Assembly: GCA_037045535.1 (NCBI GenBank)
Contig: JBAOHI010000031.1
Location: 1-64,000 of the forward strand
Length of the DNA stretch: 64,000 bases
Direction: 5' to 3'
From: Competibacter_A sp037045535
GTDB taxonomy: Bacteria; Pseudomonadota; Gammaproteobacteria; Competibacterales; Competibacteraceae
Shown here: piece by piece, positions 26,301 to 35,244 of the stretch
Layout of the letters: every line of letters begins with the position of its first letter
How positions within the stretch are numbered: position 1 is the stretch's first letter
Made by a program: the position numbers and the translations under genes
Notes under the pieces: model-generated
Seen by the model: only the letters and a program-made list of their open reading frames with translations
Databases searched by the model: none
Told to the model about the DNA's origin: nothing

Positions 26301-26790
26301 TAAAAACGATCCGGGAACAGCGCCCGCCAGTCGACCAACCAGGCGCGCGGCTTGGTCGAACTGGTCGTTCAGCAAAGCCCGCCCCAACTTCGCCCTCGCG
26401 ACCGCCGGACAGCGCGATCAAACCATCGGTATTTCCAGCCAGCCAGGCATGATCGATCAGTGGAACGCCCCGCTGTTGACCTTCAAGATAGCTACGGCTC
26501 ACCAGCCGGGTCAGGTTATGGTAACCGGTCAGGTTCTGACACAGCAGCACCAGCCGCGTGGGTTCCTCGCCGCGCCGTACCCACACTTCCGCGCCGACGA
26601 TAGGCTTGACTCCCACCCCAAGCGCGGCCTTGTAGAACTTGATGAGGGCAAACAGATTGCCCATATCGGTCACTGCCACGGCCGGCATGCCAGCTTCGGC
26701 CACTCGCTTGACTAAGCCCTTGATCCGGATCAGCCCATCGACCAGGGAATATTCGGTGTGCACGCGTAAGTGCACGAACGACACAGGCAT
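23309..26790 (-). CDS. dnaE: DNA polymerase III alpha subunit (two frame breaks near 26334-26385)
   Basis: DnaE is the replicative polymerase. The N-terminal PHP domain starts at 26790 (SFVHLRVHTEYSLVDGL). The main frame from about 26338 to 23309 holds the polymerase core with PGRGSGAGSLVAYALGITD and MPDFDIDFCMEGRD (catalytic Asp residues), helix-hairpin-helix and OB regions. Between them the frame shifts twice. After GGREGEVG the next stretch, GRALLNDQFDQAARLV, is in the next frame, explained by an extra base in the C4 run at 26382-26385. DWRALFPDRFYLEVERTGR is in the third frame, explained by a 4-bp tandem duplication ACCAACCA at 26334-26341. Corrected length is about 1160 residues, normal for DnaE. 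The gene is essential, so a sequence error is likelier than real loss. rnhB lies 2 bp upstream. Confidence 0.94.
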
Positions 26791-26792
26791 AG

Positions 26793-27380
26793 TCAGGGCT
26801 CGATGACAATTTGGCGCACTGCGGCGACCGGGGCGAAGGAGCGGCGGTGTTCTGGACAGGGACCGTAGCGACGCAAGGCATCCAGATGTTCGGCGGTGGG
26901 ATAACCCTTGTGACGGGCAAAACCGTATTGTGGATAGTGATCATGCAGTTCGCGCAGTTCGGCATCGCGCGCCACCTTGGCCAGGATCGAGGCGGCGCTG
27001 ATCGCCGGCACGGTCACGTCGCCCTTCACGATAGCCTCGCAAGGATAAGTCCATTTCGGACAACGATTACCGTCCACCAGCACCTTATCGGGGGTGACGC
27101 TCAAGGCCGCGACCGCCCGTTGCATGGCCAGTAGCGAGGCTTGCAGGATGTTGAGCCGGTCGATTTCCGCGACCTCGGCGCGACCCAGCGCCCATGCCAG
27201 CGCCTTATCACGAATCGCCATCGCCAACCGTTCGCGCTGGGTCGGGTTGAGTTTCTTGGAATCGGCCAAGCCCATGATCGGGTGAGCCAGATCGAGGATG
27301 ACGGCGGCGGTGACAACGGGGCCGGCCAAGGGACCACGCCCAACCTCGTCAACCCCGGCAATCAGGATAGCGCCGCTCAT
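26793..27380 (-). CDS. rnhB: Ribonuclease HII
   Basis: RNase HII cleaves RNA in RNA-DNA hybrids and starts removal of misincorporated ribonucleotides. The 195-residue protein begins MSGAILIAGVDEVGRGPLAGP, which carries the Asp-Glu pair of the active site. KKLNPTQRERL, VDGNRCPKW, the catalytic Asp context in SAASILAKVARD, and the C-terminal HKGYPTAEHLDAL are all present. ATG 27380 is chosen because the DEVGRG motif then sits near residue 11 as usual; a longer frame upstream overlaps lpxB. Gene order lpxB-rnhB-dnaE is that of enteric bacteria. Confidence 0.96.
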   Translation of the reverse strand: MSGAILIAGVDEVGRGPLAGPVVTAAVILDLAHPIMGLADSKKLNPTQRERLAMAIRDKALAWALGRAEVAEIDRLNILQASLLAMQRAVAALSVTPDKVLVDGNRCPKWTYPCEAIVKGDVTVPAISAASILAKVARDAELRELHDHYPQYGFARHKGYPTAEHLDALRRYGPCPEHRRSFAPVAAVRQIVIEP

Positions 27381-27387
27381 CCCGTTA

Positions 27388-28530
27388 TCACCTCTCCAAC
27401 AACTCCGCGATGGCCCCGGCAGCCTGCCGGCTAGCGTCACGACGCAGCACAGTGTGCAGCGCCTCGAACTCCGCCATCAATGCCTGCCGAGCGTTCGAAT
27501 GATCCAGCCAACGCAACACTGCGGGCCCCAGATTCGTTACTGTCGCCGCTTCCTGAATAAATTCCGGTACGAGCTCGGTCCCCGCTAACAGATTCGGCAA
27601 GGCGAAATGGGAAACGGCGACCATGCGCCGGGCGAGCCAAGCCGTCACCAGCGCGACCCGATAGGCGACCACCATCGGTCGCTTAAGCAGCATCGCCTCT
27701 AAGGTAGCGGTCCCCGACGCCAGCAGTACCACGTCGGCGGCGGCCATTACCTCGCGCGATCGGCCAAGAACCAGCGTCAGCGGTAAAGCCGGCGCGCGCT
27801 CGGCTCGCAATTGCGCCAACACTTCATACAGCCGGGGTGTCGCCGCCGGAATCAAAAATCGCAGATCGGCGCGGCGCGCGTGTAGCCAACCCGCAGTATC
27901 CAGAAATAAGGGGCCCAGCCGGCTCACTTCCCCCAGGCGGCTGCCCGGCAGCAACGCGACAAGGGGCGTGTCGATGGGCAACTCCAGTTCCAGCGCCCGC
28001 TGAGCCGCGGGAACATCGCCACCTTGCAAGGGAACCAGATCGGCCAACGGGTGACCGACATACCGCACGGGCACGCCGTGCCGCTCGTAAAATGCTGCCT
28101 CGAACGGCAACAGCGTCAGCAACAAATCCACGGCTTGGGCAATCTTACGTACCCGCCACCGCCGCCACGCCCAAACCGAGGGGCTGACGTAATGGATGGT
28201 GGGGATACCGCGAACGCGCAGCCGGCGTTCCAACCCGAGATTGAAATCCGGCGCATCGATGCCGATAAACACCTGCGGCGGATCGGCCAGCAACTGCTGG
28301 TAAAGCCGGCGCCGGATTTCAAGTAGTCTAGGCAGATGGCGCAGCACTTCCACCAACCCCATGACGGCCAACTGCTCCAGCGGCACAAGGGTTTGCAAGC
28401 CCTCGGCGACCATGGCGGGACCGCCGATACCCCTAAATCGAGCATGGGGATAACGTGCTTTCAAGGCCGCGATCAAGCTGCCACCCAACAGGTCGCCCGA
28501 TAGTTCGCCGGCGACGAGGGCGATCTGCAT
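27388..28530 (-). CDS. lpxB: Lipid-A-disaccharide synthase
   Basis: LpxB joins UDP-2,3-diacylglucosamine and lipid X (2,3-diacylglucosamine 1-phosphate) to make the lipid A disaccharide at the inner membrane face. The 380-residue GT-B glycosyltransferase shows VAGELSGDLLGGSLI at the start, FRGIGGPAM, IGIDAPDFNLGLE, HYVSPSVWAWR and ALLPGSRLGEV, ending with the nucleotide region LASGTATLEAMLLKRPMVVAYR. Its length is typical. It stands between lpxA (14 bp upstream) and rnhB (7 bp downstream). Confidence 0.97.
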   Translation of the reverse strand: MQIALVAGELSGDLLGGSLIAALKARYPHARFRGIGGPAMVAEGLQTLVPLEQLAVMGLVEVLRHLPRLLEIRRRLYQQLLADPPQVFIGIDAPDFNLGLERRLRVRGIPTIHYVSPSVWAWRRWRVRKIAQAVDLLLTLLPFEAAFYERHGVPVRYVGHPLADLVPLQGGDVPAAQRALELELPIDTPLVALLPGSRLGEVSRLGPLFLDTAGWLHARRADLRFLIPAATPRLYEVLAQLRAERAPALPLTLVLGRSREVMAAADVVLLASGTATLEAMLLKRPMVVAYRVALVTAWLARRMVAVSHFALPNLLAGTELVPEFIQEAATVTNLGPAVLRWLDHSNARQALMAEFEALHTVLRRDASRQAAGAIAELLER

Positions 28531-28543
28531 GACGGCAGAAAAT

Positions 28544-29317
28544 CTAGCGAACGATACCGTTGCGAGAAGGCGCTGCTAGAAAATCGGCCAGGATTCCCAA
28601 GCGCGGCCACTCTGCCACCATTTCCCGAACCTTCTCCACCGCCTCCTCCAAACGCAGGTTGGCGCGGTAAATCGCCTTGTAAGCGCGGCGGATCGCTTGG
28701 ATCTCTTCATCGGGAAAATCACGGCGGCGCAAACCCTCGGCGTTGATCCCATACGGTTCAGCGCGATAGCCCGCCACAGTCACGTAGGGCGGCACATCTC
28801 GATGCACGCCGCAGGCAAACCCGCAGAAGCTGTGCATGCCCAGGCGAGTGAATTGATAAACCAAGGCGAACCCTCCCAGCACCACATCGTCCTCGACGTG
28901 GACATGTCCGGCCAGCGACGCTCCGTTAGCGAAAATCGTCCGGTTACCAACCGCGCAATCGTGCGCGATATGGACGTAAGCCATGATCCAATTGTCGTCG
29001 CCCAAGCGGGTGACCCCAGTATCCTGCATCGTACCGCGATTGATGGTGACAAACTCGCGGATGGTGTTACGATCGCCAATCTCAAGCCGAGTCGGCTCGC
29101 CGCCGTATTTTTTGTCTTGCGGCATCTCGCCGAGCGAGGCGAACTGAAAGATCCGGTTGTCACGCCCAATCCGTGTCGGCCCCTGGATCACCACATGCGG
29201 ACCGATCCAGGTTCCCGCCTCAATCTCCACATCGGGGCCGATGATCGAAAACGGCCCCACCGCCACATCTGGCGCCAGTCGGGCAGACGGATCCACCACG
29301 GCGTGAGGATCAATCAC
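28544..29317 (-). CDS. lpxA: UDP-N-acetylglucosamine acyltransferase
   Basis: LpxA adds the first 3-hydroxyacyl chain to UDP-GlcNAc. The protein is a left-handed beta-helix with hexapeptide repeats, from IDPHAVVDPSARLAPDVAVG on. The catalytic His lies in YVHIAHDCAVG. The C-terminus has the helical LRRRDFPDEEIQAIRRAYK. I choose GTG 29317 because it overlaps the fabZ stop (GTGA) and gives 257 residues with the start aligned to other LpxA proteins. An upstream ATG at 29341 would add eight unusual residues (MCQAGHRS). Confidence 0.95.
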   Translation of the reverse strand: MIDPHAVVDPSARLAPDVAVGPFSIIGPDVEIEAGTWIGPHVVIQGPTRIGRDNRIFQFASLGEMPQDKKYGGEPTRLEIGDRNTIREFVTINRGTMQDTGVTRLGDDNWIMAYVHIAHDCAVGNRTIFANGASLAGHVHVEDDVVLGGFALVYQFTRLGMHSFCGFACGVHRDVPPYVTVAGYRAEPYGINAEGLRRRDFPDEEIQAIRRAYKAIYRANLRLEEAVEKVREMVAEWPRLGILADFLAAPSRNGIVR

Positions 29318-29754
29318 AGATCGATGTCCCGCTTGGCACACATCAAATCAGCCGATGCCGCCAGCTGACCGTCTATCTTGGCCTCGCAGACAAACTTACC
29401 GACCCCACGCTTAATTCGATCCAGGCGAACTTCCAGGATTAACTGGTCGCCCGGCTCGACCGGCCGCTTGAAGCGAGCGTTATCCACCCCCACCAGGTAA
29501 TACATGGAACGATGGTCGGGTCGCTCGCCCTCGCTTTTGAACGCCAGAACTCCGGTCGCCTGGGCCAGCGCCTCCAAAATCAGCACACCAGGCATGATCG
29601 GCCGCTGCGGAAAGTGCCCCAGAAAATAGGGTTCGTTGAAGCTGACATTTTTGAGGCCGGTCAAGGCTCGTCCGGGATCGATCGCTAATACTCGATCGAT
29701 CAACAGGAACGGATAACGGTGGGGTAAATAATCCAGTATTTCCTTAATTTCCAT
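29314..29754 (-). CDS. fabZ: 3-hydroxyacyl-ACP dehydratase FabZ
   Basis: FabZ dehydrates 3-hydroxyacyl-ACP in fatty acid elongation and competes with LpxA for substrate. The 146-residue hot-dog protein has LDYLPHRYPFLLIDRV with the catalytic His, NVSFNEPYFLGHFPQRPIMPGVL with the helix Glu region, and LEALAQATGVL. ATG 29754 fits the family length; a TTG at 29763 has a better placed GAGGG and cannot be excluded. The stop overlaps the lpxA GTG. Confidence 0.95.
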   Translation of the reverse strand: MEIKEILDYLPHRYPFLLIDRVLAIDPGRALTGLKNVSFNEPYFLGHFPQRPIMPGVLILEALAQATGVLAFKSEGERPDHRSMYYLVGVDNARFKRPVEPGDQLILEVRLDRIKRGVGKFVCEAKIDGQLAASADLMCAKRDIDL

Positions 29755-29766
29755 CGCTTCCAAGGC

Positions 29767-30807
29767 TTAACCCTCACAAGTGGAGCCGTCTCGGCCGAGT
29801 TTTTTTTCCAGTGCCGCCAACCGTCTGAATAGTTCGTCCAGTCGGCGCAGGCGGGCGCTGATCTTATTCCAGAGCCGGTTCGGTTCCACCGCCAATCCCG
29901 AGGAGTAAGTGCCGGGTTCGGTAATGGACTTAGTCACCAGCGACATACCGGTCACCTGCACGCGATCTGCGATCTCCAGGTGACCGGCGATGCCCACTCC
30001 GCCGCCCAACATGCAATGGCGGCCAATGCGGGCGCTACCCGCGATGCCGACACAGCCCGCGAGCGCGCTATGGGCGCCGATCCGCACGTTGTGGGCGACT
30101 TGAATTTGATTGTCCAGCTTGACCCCCTCCTCGATCACAGTATCTTCCAAAGCACCGCGGTCGATGGTGGTATTAGCGCCAATTTCGACATCGTCGCCGA
30201 TCACCACGCTACCAAGCTGGGGGATCTTGAGCCAGTGTCCGCTGTGATCGAGAGCCAGACCGAAGCCATCGCTACCGATCACCGCCCCCGCATGTACCAG
30301 TACCCGACGACCCAGCCGAACCCGGTGATAGAGAGTCACCTGGGCCACCAGCCGGCTCTCGTCACCGATCTCGGCTTGTTCGCCGATCACGCAGTTGGGT
30401 CCCACGAAGACCCCGGCCCCCACCACCGCGCCCGCTTCCACCGTGCAATGAGGACCGATCCAGGCATCGGGAGCAACCCGGGCGCTGGGGCTAACCCAGG
30501 CGGTGGGATGAACACCCCGCCTGATCTCAGCGACCGGCTCGAACAAGGCCGCCGCACGCGCATAGGCAACCTGGGGATTGTCCGCCACCAGCGCTGGCGC
30601 CGGACAATTCACGGCGTCCTCGGTCGAAAGGATGACAGCCGAGGCGCGAGTGACCGCTAAAAACGGGCGATAACGGGAATGAGTGAGAAAGCTGAGCTGT
30701 CCTGGTTCGGCCCGATGCAGGGGCGCCACCCCGGTGACGACCGTCGCGGCATCACACCCCTGCAGGCGCATGCTCGAAACGGCAGCGACCTCACCCAGCG
30801 TGGTCAT
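29767..30807 (-). CDS. lpxD: UDP-3-O-acylglucosamine N-acyltransferase
   Basis: LpxD adds the N-linked acyl chain in lipid A synthesis. The 346-residue protein has an N-terminal uridine-binding domain (residues about 1-100), a beta-helix of hexapeptide repeats (VHPTAWVSPSARVAPDAWIG on) and a C-terminal helix (LWNKISARLRRLDELFRRLA). The catalytic His is in the IGSDGFGLALDHSGHW region. It stands between skp and fabZ, 3-12 bp from each neighbour, as in Escherichia coli. Confidence 0.97.
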   Translation of the reverse strand: MTTLGEVAAVSSMRLQGCDAATVVTGVAPLHRAEPGQLSFLTHSRYRPFLAVTRASAVILSTEDAVNCPAPALVADNPQVAYARAAALFEPVAEIRRGVHPTAWVSPSARVAPDAWIGPHCTVEAGAVVGAGVFVGPNCVIGEQAEIGDESRLVAQVTLYHRVRLGRRVLVHAGAVIGSDGFGLALDHSGHWLKIPQLGSVVIGDDVEIGANTTIDRGALEDTVIEEGVKLDNQIQVAHNVRIGAHSALAGCVGIAGSARIGRHCMLGGGVGIAGHLEIADRVQVTGMSLVTKSITEPGTYSSGLAVEPNRLWNKISARLRRLDELFRRLAALEKKLGRDGSTCEG

Positions 30808-30815
30808 AAGTCGAC

Positions 30816-31322
30816 TTATTTAGCCGTCAAGCGCTTGAGCACCTTTTCGGTGACGTCTACCTGCGGGCTGGCGTACAAAGCCGCGCCATCGTTGACGACC
30901 AGATCGAAGCCGTCTTCCTTGGCAACGCTATTGATCACTTCCAGCACCTGTTTTTGGAACTTGCCCAGCTCTTCGTTACGGCGGAGATTGAAATCCTCCC
31001 GAAATTCGTCGCTGGTCCGTTTCAACTCCCGAGCTTGGTTACGGATATCACCCTCCAAGCCGCGCCGCTGGCTATCGCTCATGACCGCGCCGTCCTTGGA
31101 CAATTTCTCTTCCTGTTTTCGTAACGACTTCTGGGCCTCGACCAAGGCTTTCTGTCGCGGCGCAAACTCCTTTTCCAACCGCTTGCTGGCAGCTTCGGCC
31201 TGGGGCGCGCTTTGCAAGATTTTAGCGATACTGACAAAACCGATTTTGACGTCAGCCGCTTGCGCCACGGAAAACGGCGCTGTCAAAGCAACCGCCATCA
31301 CCAGTGTATTCACGAGCTTCAA
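30816..31322 (-). CDS. skp: Periplasmic chaperone Skp/OmpH
   Basis: Skp holds unfolded outer-membrane proteins in the periplasm for BamA. The signal peptide MKLVNTLVMAVALTAPFSVAQA is followed by ADVKIGFVSIAKILQSAPQAE, then a long charged coiled-coil (ASKRLEKEFAPRQKALVEAQ) and a C-terminal strand. I choose TTG 31322 because GGAGG lies 8 nt upstream, giving 168 residues. The GTG at 31337 would put that ribosome site inside the coding region. It lies directly after bamA in the operon, with 191 bp between the two. Confidence 0.92.
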   Translation of the reverse strand: MKLVNTLVMAVALTAPFSVAQAADVKIGFVSIAKILQSAPQAEAASKRLEKEFAPRQKALVEAQKSLRKQEEKLSKDGAVMSDSQRRGLEGDIRNQARELKRTSDEFREDFNLRRNEELGKFQKQVLEVINSVAKEDGFDLVVNDGAALYASPQVDVTEKVLKRLTAK

Positions 31323-31513
31323 TTTCGATACCTCCACAGATGAATAAAATCCAAATCAACTACCTGTCAAAAATCCCGCCCAAATCCAGATCCCACTGGA
31401 ACAGCTTGACGTTCTCCTCCGCTGGGTAGCAGAGGATTAGCGGGAGAGCACAGAGCCGGAATTCCGACTCTCACCTCTCACCCGCGAGCAGGCGGAGGGA
31501 ACAAGCATAACCA

Positions 31514-33808
31514 TTAATTAAACGGTATACCGAAAGAAAACTGGAAATTTTCCGCCTCGTCACCCGATTTCTCGTTGAGTGGCACACCAACACTCAACAC
31601 AAGCGGCCCAAACGGCGATACCCACAACCCCGACACGCCAACTGAATAGCGCAACTCGCCTGCATCGAACTCGTCGATTGTGGGAAAAACATTTCCGATA
31701 TCGAAGAACGCGGCCAGCCGAACGTTTTCGGCTTTCTCGATGAACGGCACCGGCAGAATCAACTGGGTGTTGGCGACGGTTTTGAACGCACCACCGCTGG
31801 GATCATTGTTGCTATAGCGAGGCCCCAAAGTGTTCGCTTTATAAGCTCGGACCGACCGTAATCCCCCTGCGTAAAAGTTTTCGAAAAAGGGTAACCCATC
31901 GGTTCCGCCATAGCCCTCCCCATAACCGACCTCACCGCCAACCGACCAAGTCAACCAGCTGCTGAGCGGGAAATACACGATACCCCGATAATCCAGTTTA
32001 TAAAACTCGGCGGTACTGCCTGGCAGGGCGATTTCCGCCGCGATCTGGCTCAGGCCACCGCTAGTCGGAAAAATAGTCCGGTCACGGGTATCGTGCGCCC
32101 AACTGCCGTTCAGCTTGAATTCATCGTAGGAATTGCCGTTCTCACCGAGATAGTCGATGATCTCGGAGGGAGTCTCGGTAGTTGTGTCGATCCAGATATG
32201 CTCATAGCCGGGGCTCAACCGCAAGGTATCAAATTCGTTCAAGGGAAAACCGAAATTGACCTGGCCACCAAAGACATTTTGCACATAGTTCGCGGTATTG
32301 AGCTCGGAGCTGTCGATATCACGGTAATACAGCCTGAACCCGAGGCTAACGCCATCAAGAGTGTAATAGGGGTTATTGAAGGTGATATTGTAGTTCTGCC
32401 CAACGGAACTATTGTTGAAGGCGATGCCAAACTGATTGCCGGTGCCCAGGAAATTGTTCTGGGAAAGACTGACGTTCAGCAGCAAGCCCGATTCCTGGCC
32501 ATAACCGACACCGAACATCACACTGCCCGATGCTCTTTCGGCGACGGTATAGTTCACATCCACCTGGTCGTTGGTACCGGGCACGGCGGGTGTCTCGACG
32601 TTGACGCTTTCCAGATAATCCAACCGTTGCAGGCGGGTTTTGGAGCGCGCAAGATCCTTACTCGAAACCCAACTCCCTTCCATTTGCCGTACCTCACGAC
32701 GCAACACTTCATCCTGAGTCTTTGTGTTACCCTGGAAATTAATGCGCCGCACGTAAGCCCGCTTCCCAGGATCGACCACGAACGTCAGAGCAACCTTTTT
32801 CTTTGCGTCGTCCAGTTGGGGCACGGTGTTGATATTGGCGAACGAATAACCTTCTTCGCCCAGACGCTCGCTCATTTTCTTGGCAATTTCGGTCATTTTG
32901 GCGCGGGAAAATGTCTCGCCCGGCTTGATGGTGATCAGATCTCGCAGCTCCTGTTCCGGAACGACGCCATATTGCCCCGTCAACTGCACGTCCTCGATGG
33001 TGTAAGGTTCCCCCTCAGTAATGTTGATGGTGATATAGACATCCTTCTTGTCGGGAGTAATGGAAACCTGAGTGGATTCAACGTTGAATTTGAGATAGCC
33101 CCGATCCAGATAAAAAGAGCGTAGGCTTTCGAGGTCGGCTGCCAGTTTCTGCTTGGAATACTGATCATCCTTGGTGAAGAACGAGAACCAGCCCGTCGTG
33201 GATGATTGCAACTGTTTCAGCAGCTCCTTGCTGGAGAACGCTTTGTTGCCCACGATGTTAATCCGGCTGATGCTGGCAGTCTCTCCTTCCGCGATATCGA
33301 GCGTGATCGCGACCCGGTTGCGCTCCAAGGGCTGCACCTCACTCTTGATCCGCACCCCGTACCGGCCGCGACTATAGTACTGTTGCAGCAACTCCTGCTC
33401 CATTCTCTCGAGCAAGGAACGATCGAACACGCGGCCCTCCGCCAGTCCGACCCCGGTCAAGGCTTTCTTGAGATCGTCGGTGCTGATGTCCTTGTTGCCG
33501 ACGATCTTGATCTCGGAGATGGCCGGCCGCTCGACCACGGTCACCACCAGCACATTCCCCTTGCGTTCCAGGTTGACATCGGAAAAGAAGCCGGTTTTGA
33601 ACAGCGCGCGGATGATTTCCGGATAATCCTTTTCCGAAACGGTGGAACCGACCTGGACCGGCAGGTAGTTAAAAACCGTACCCGCGGAAATCCGTTGCAA
33701 ACCCTCGACCTGGATGTCCTGAATCACGAAATCGGCGGCTTGCGCCCCGAACACGGCGATCGAAAGGCCAACGGAGAACAGCAAGCAGCGATACCATTTC
33801 ATGAGCAA
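31514..33808 (-). CDS. bamA: Outer membrane protein assembly factor BamA
   Basis: BamA inserts beta-barrel proteins in the outer membrane. The protein (764 residues) has a signal peptide ending at GAQA, five POTRA domains (from ADFVIQDIQVEGLQRIS to about residue 420) and a 16-strand barrel. The barrel lid motif is seen as SVRAYKANTLGPR (VRGY/F-type), and the C-terminus ends FSFGIPFN with a terminal aromatic context close to a normal beta-signal. TTG 33808 has GGAG at 7 nt; ATG 33802 two codons in is the alternative. rseP lies 32 bp upstream. Confidence 0.96.
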   Translation of the reverse strand: MLMKWYRCLLFSVGLSIAVFGAQAADFVIQDIQVEGLQRISAGTVFNYLPVQVGSTVSEKDYPEIIRALFKTGFFSDVNLERKGNVLVVTVVERPAISEIKIVGNKDISTDDLKKALTGVGLAEGRVFDRSLLERMEQELLQQYYSRGRYGVRIKSEVQPLERNRVAITLDIAEGETASISRINIVGNKAFSSKELLKQLQSSTTGWFSFFTKDDQYSKQKLAADLESLRSFYLDRGYLKFNVESTQVSITPDKKDVYITINITEGEPYTIEDVQLTGQYGVVPEQELRDLITIKPGETFSRAKMTEIAKKMSERLGEEGYSFANINTVPQLDDAKKKVALTFVVDPGKRAYVRRINFQGNTKTQDEVLRREVRQMEGSWVSSKDLARSKTRLQRLDYLESVNVETPAVPGTNDQVDVNYTVAERASGSVMFGVGYGQESGLLLNVSLSQNNFLGTGNQFGIAFNNSSVGQNYNITFNNPYYTLDGVSLGFRLYYRDIDSSELNTANYVQNVFGGQVNFGFPLNEFDTLRLSPGYEHIWIDTTTETPSEIIDYLGENGNSYDEFKLNGSWAHDTRDRTIFPTSGGLSQIAAEIALPGSTAEFYKLDYRGIVYFPLSSWLTWSVGGEVGYGEGYGGTDGLPFFENFYAGGLRSVRAYKANTLGPRYSNNDPSGGAFKTVANTQLILPVPFIEKAENVRLAAFFDIGNVFPTIDEFDAGELRYSVGVSGLWVSPFGPLVLSVGVPLNEKSGDEAENFQFSFGIPFN

Positions 33809-33840
33809 GTGGCTACTCCATGGACCGGGACCGGCGATTC

Positions 33841-35244
33841 CTATCCCAGCAAACGGCTGAAATCATTGAACAGGGCCAAGCCCATCAGCAACAGCAGAAC
33901 GGCGATACCGACTTGCTGCCCCAGGTTCTGCACCGCTTCTGGCAGCGGGCTCCCCCTGACCCATTCGATTAGGTAATACAACGCGTGGCCGCCGTCCAGC
34001 ACTGGCACCGGCAATAGGTTCAGCACACCCAAACTGAGGCTGACCAAGGCCAACATCGCCAGAAAGGCCATGATACCGGCATTCGCAGCTTGCCCCGCGA
34101 ACTGGGCGATGGTCAGCGGCCCGCTGATATTGTCCAGCGAGGCCTTGCCGATCAGCATGCGGCCCAGCATGCGCAGCGTCAGCAACGACATGTCCCAGGT
34201 TTTTCCGATCGCAGCGCTGATCGCGTCCAGCGGCCCATACCGTACCACGATCTGGAAGCTTCGGGCGAGGTCTTCGGGCACATCCGCAACAGCACCGATA
34301 AAACCGACCCGCTTCCCCTCCTCATTTTCCTTGGCGGCAGGCATGATTTCCAGGACTCGCTCGGTGCCCCCACGCTCGATTCGAATGCTGAAGGGCTGAT
34401 CCGGATGCAACTCAATGATCGTGCGCCAGTGCTGCCAGTCGGCGACGGGCGCTCCATCGGCTAGTACAATGCGATCGCCGGGCTGCAGGCCGGCCCGCTC
34501 CGCCGCGCCGCCCGGAGCAATCTGGCCGATCACCGCCGGCAATACCGGCCGCAGGGGAACCAAGCCCACTCGATCAAAAACCAGCGCGGCGTCAGCTAAC
34601 TCCGGCGCATTGCGGGCATCCAAGGGGCGAGTCACAATACGGGTTTGATTCACACCGGATAGACCGACATCACATCCTGTCTCGCATTCGGGCAACACTT
34701 GAACCTGGATCACCTCCTCGGCCATGGCACGATCCACGAGCGCCAGCATCACCGCGCTCAAGGTTGGCGTCGGTTTGCCGTCGATAGCCACAACCAGATC
34801 GCCTTTCTGGAACCCGCCCATCGCTGCCAGCGAACCGGGTTTCGGGTTATCCAGGATCGGTTTGGTGCCGGGAACCCCGACCGAGAACATTAGGACGTAG
34901 GCGAGAACGGCAAACAGGAAGTTGCAGAAGGGCCCGGCGAGGACAATCGCGAGGCGTGAGCCCACCGGTTTACGGTTAAAAGCCTGGGGCAACTCCTCGG
35001 GCTGTACTTCACCTTCGCGCTCGTCCAACATCTTGACATATCCGCCCAACGGCAGAGCGGCGATCACGTACTCCGTGCCGTCCCGGCCGTACCGTCGCCA
35101 CAACGGCCGGCCGAAGCCGATGGAAAACCGTAATACTTTGACGCCCAAGCGGCGCGCCACCCAGAAGTGGCCAAATTCGTGGACGGTGATCAACACCCCC
35201 AAGGTCACGACAAACGCCAGCAACGAAATCAGTGAATTCGTCAT
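33841..35244 (-). CDS. rseP: Site-2 intramembrane protease RseP
   Basis: RseP is a zinc protease that cuts anti-sigma factor RseA within the membrane during envelope stress. The 467-residue protein has the zinc site HEFGH (His22, Glu23, His26) in the first helix, two PDZ domains (about 120-320; KPGSLAAMGGFQKGDLVVAI and GGAAERAGLQPGDRIVLADG) and the third metal ligand in PVPVLDGGHAL near residue 400. The ATG overlaps the dxr stop by ATGA coupling. It sits between dxr and bamA as in enteric bacteria. Confidence 0.96.
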   Translation of the reverse strand: MTNSLISLLAFVVTLGVLITVHEFGHFWVARRLGVKVLRFSIGFGRPLWRRYGRDGTEYVIAALPLGGYVKMLDEREGEVQPEELPQAFNRKPVGSRLAIVLAGPFCNFLFAVLAYVLMFSVGVPGTKPILDNPKPGSLAAMGGFQKGDLVVAIDGKPTPTLSAVMLALVDRAMAEEVIQVQVLPECETGCDVGLSGVNQTRIVTRPLDARNAPELADAALVFDRVGLVPLRPVLPAVIGQIAPGGAAERAGLQPGDRIVLADGAPVADWQHWRTIIELHPDQPFSIRIERGGTERVLEIMPAAKENEEGKRVGFIGAVADVPEDLARSFQIVVRYGPLDAISAAIGKTWDMSLLTLRMLGRMLIGKASLDNISGPLTIAQFAGQAANAGIMAFLAMLALVSLSLGVLNLLPVPVLDGGHALYYLIEWVRGSPLPEAVQNLGQQVGIAVLLLLMGLALFNDFSRLLG

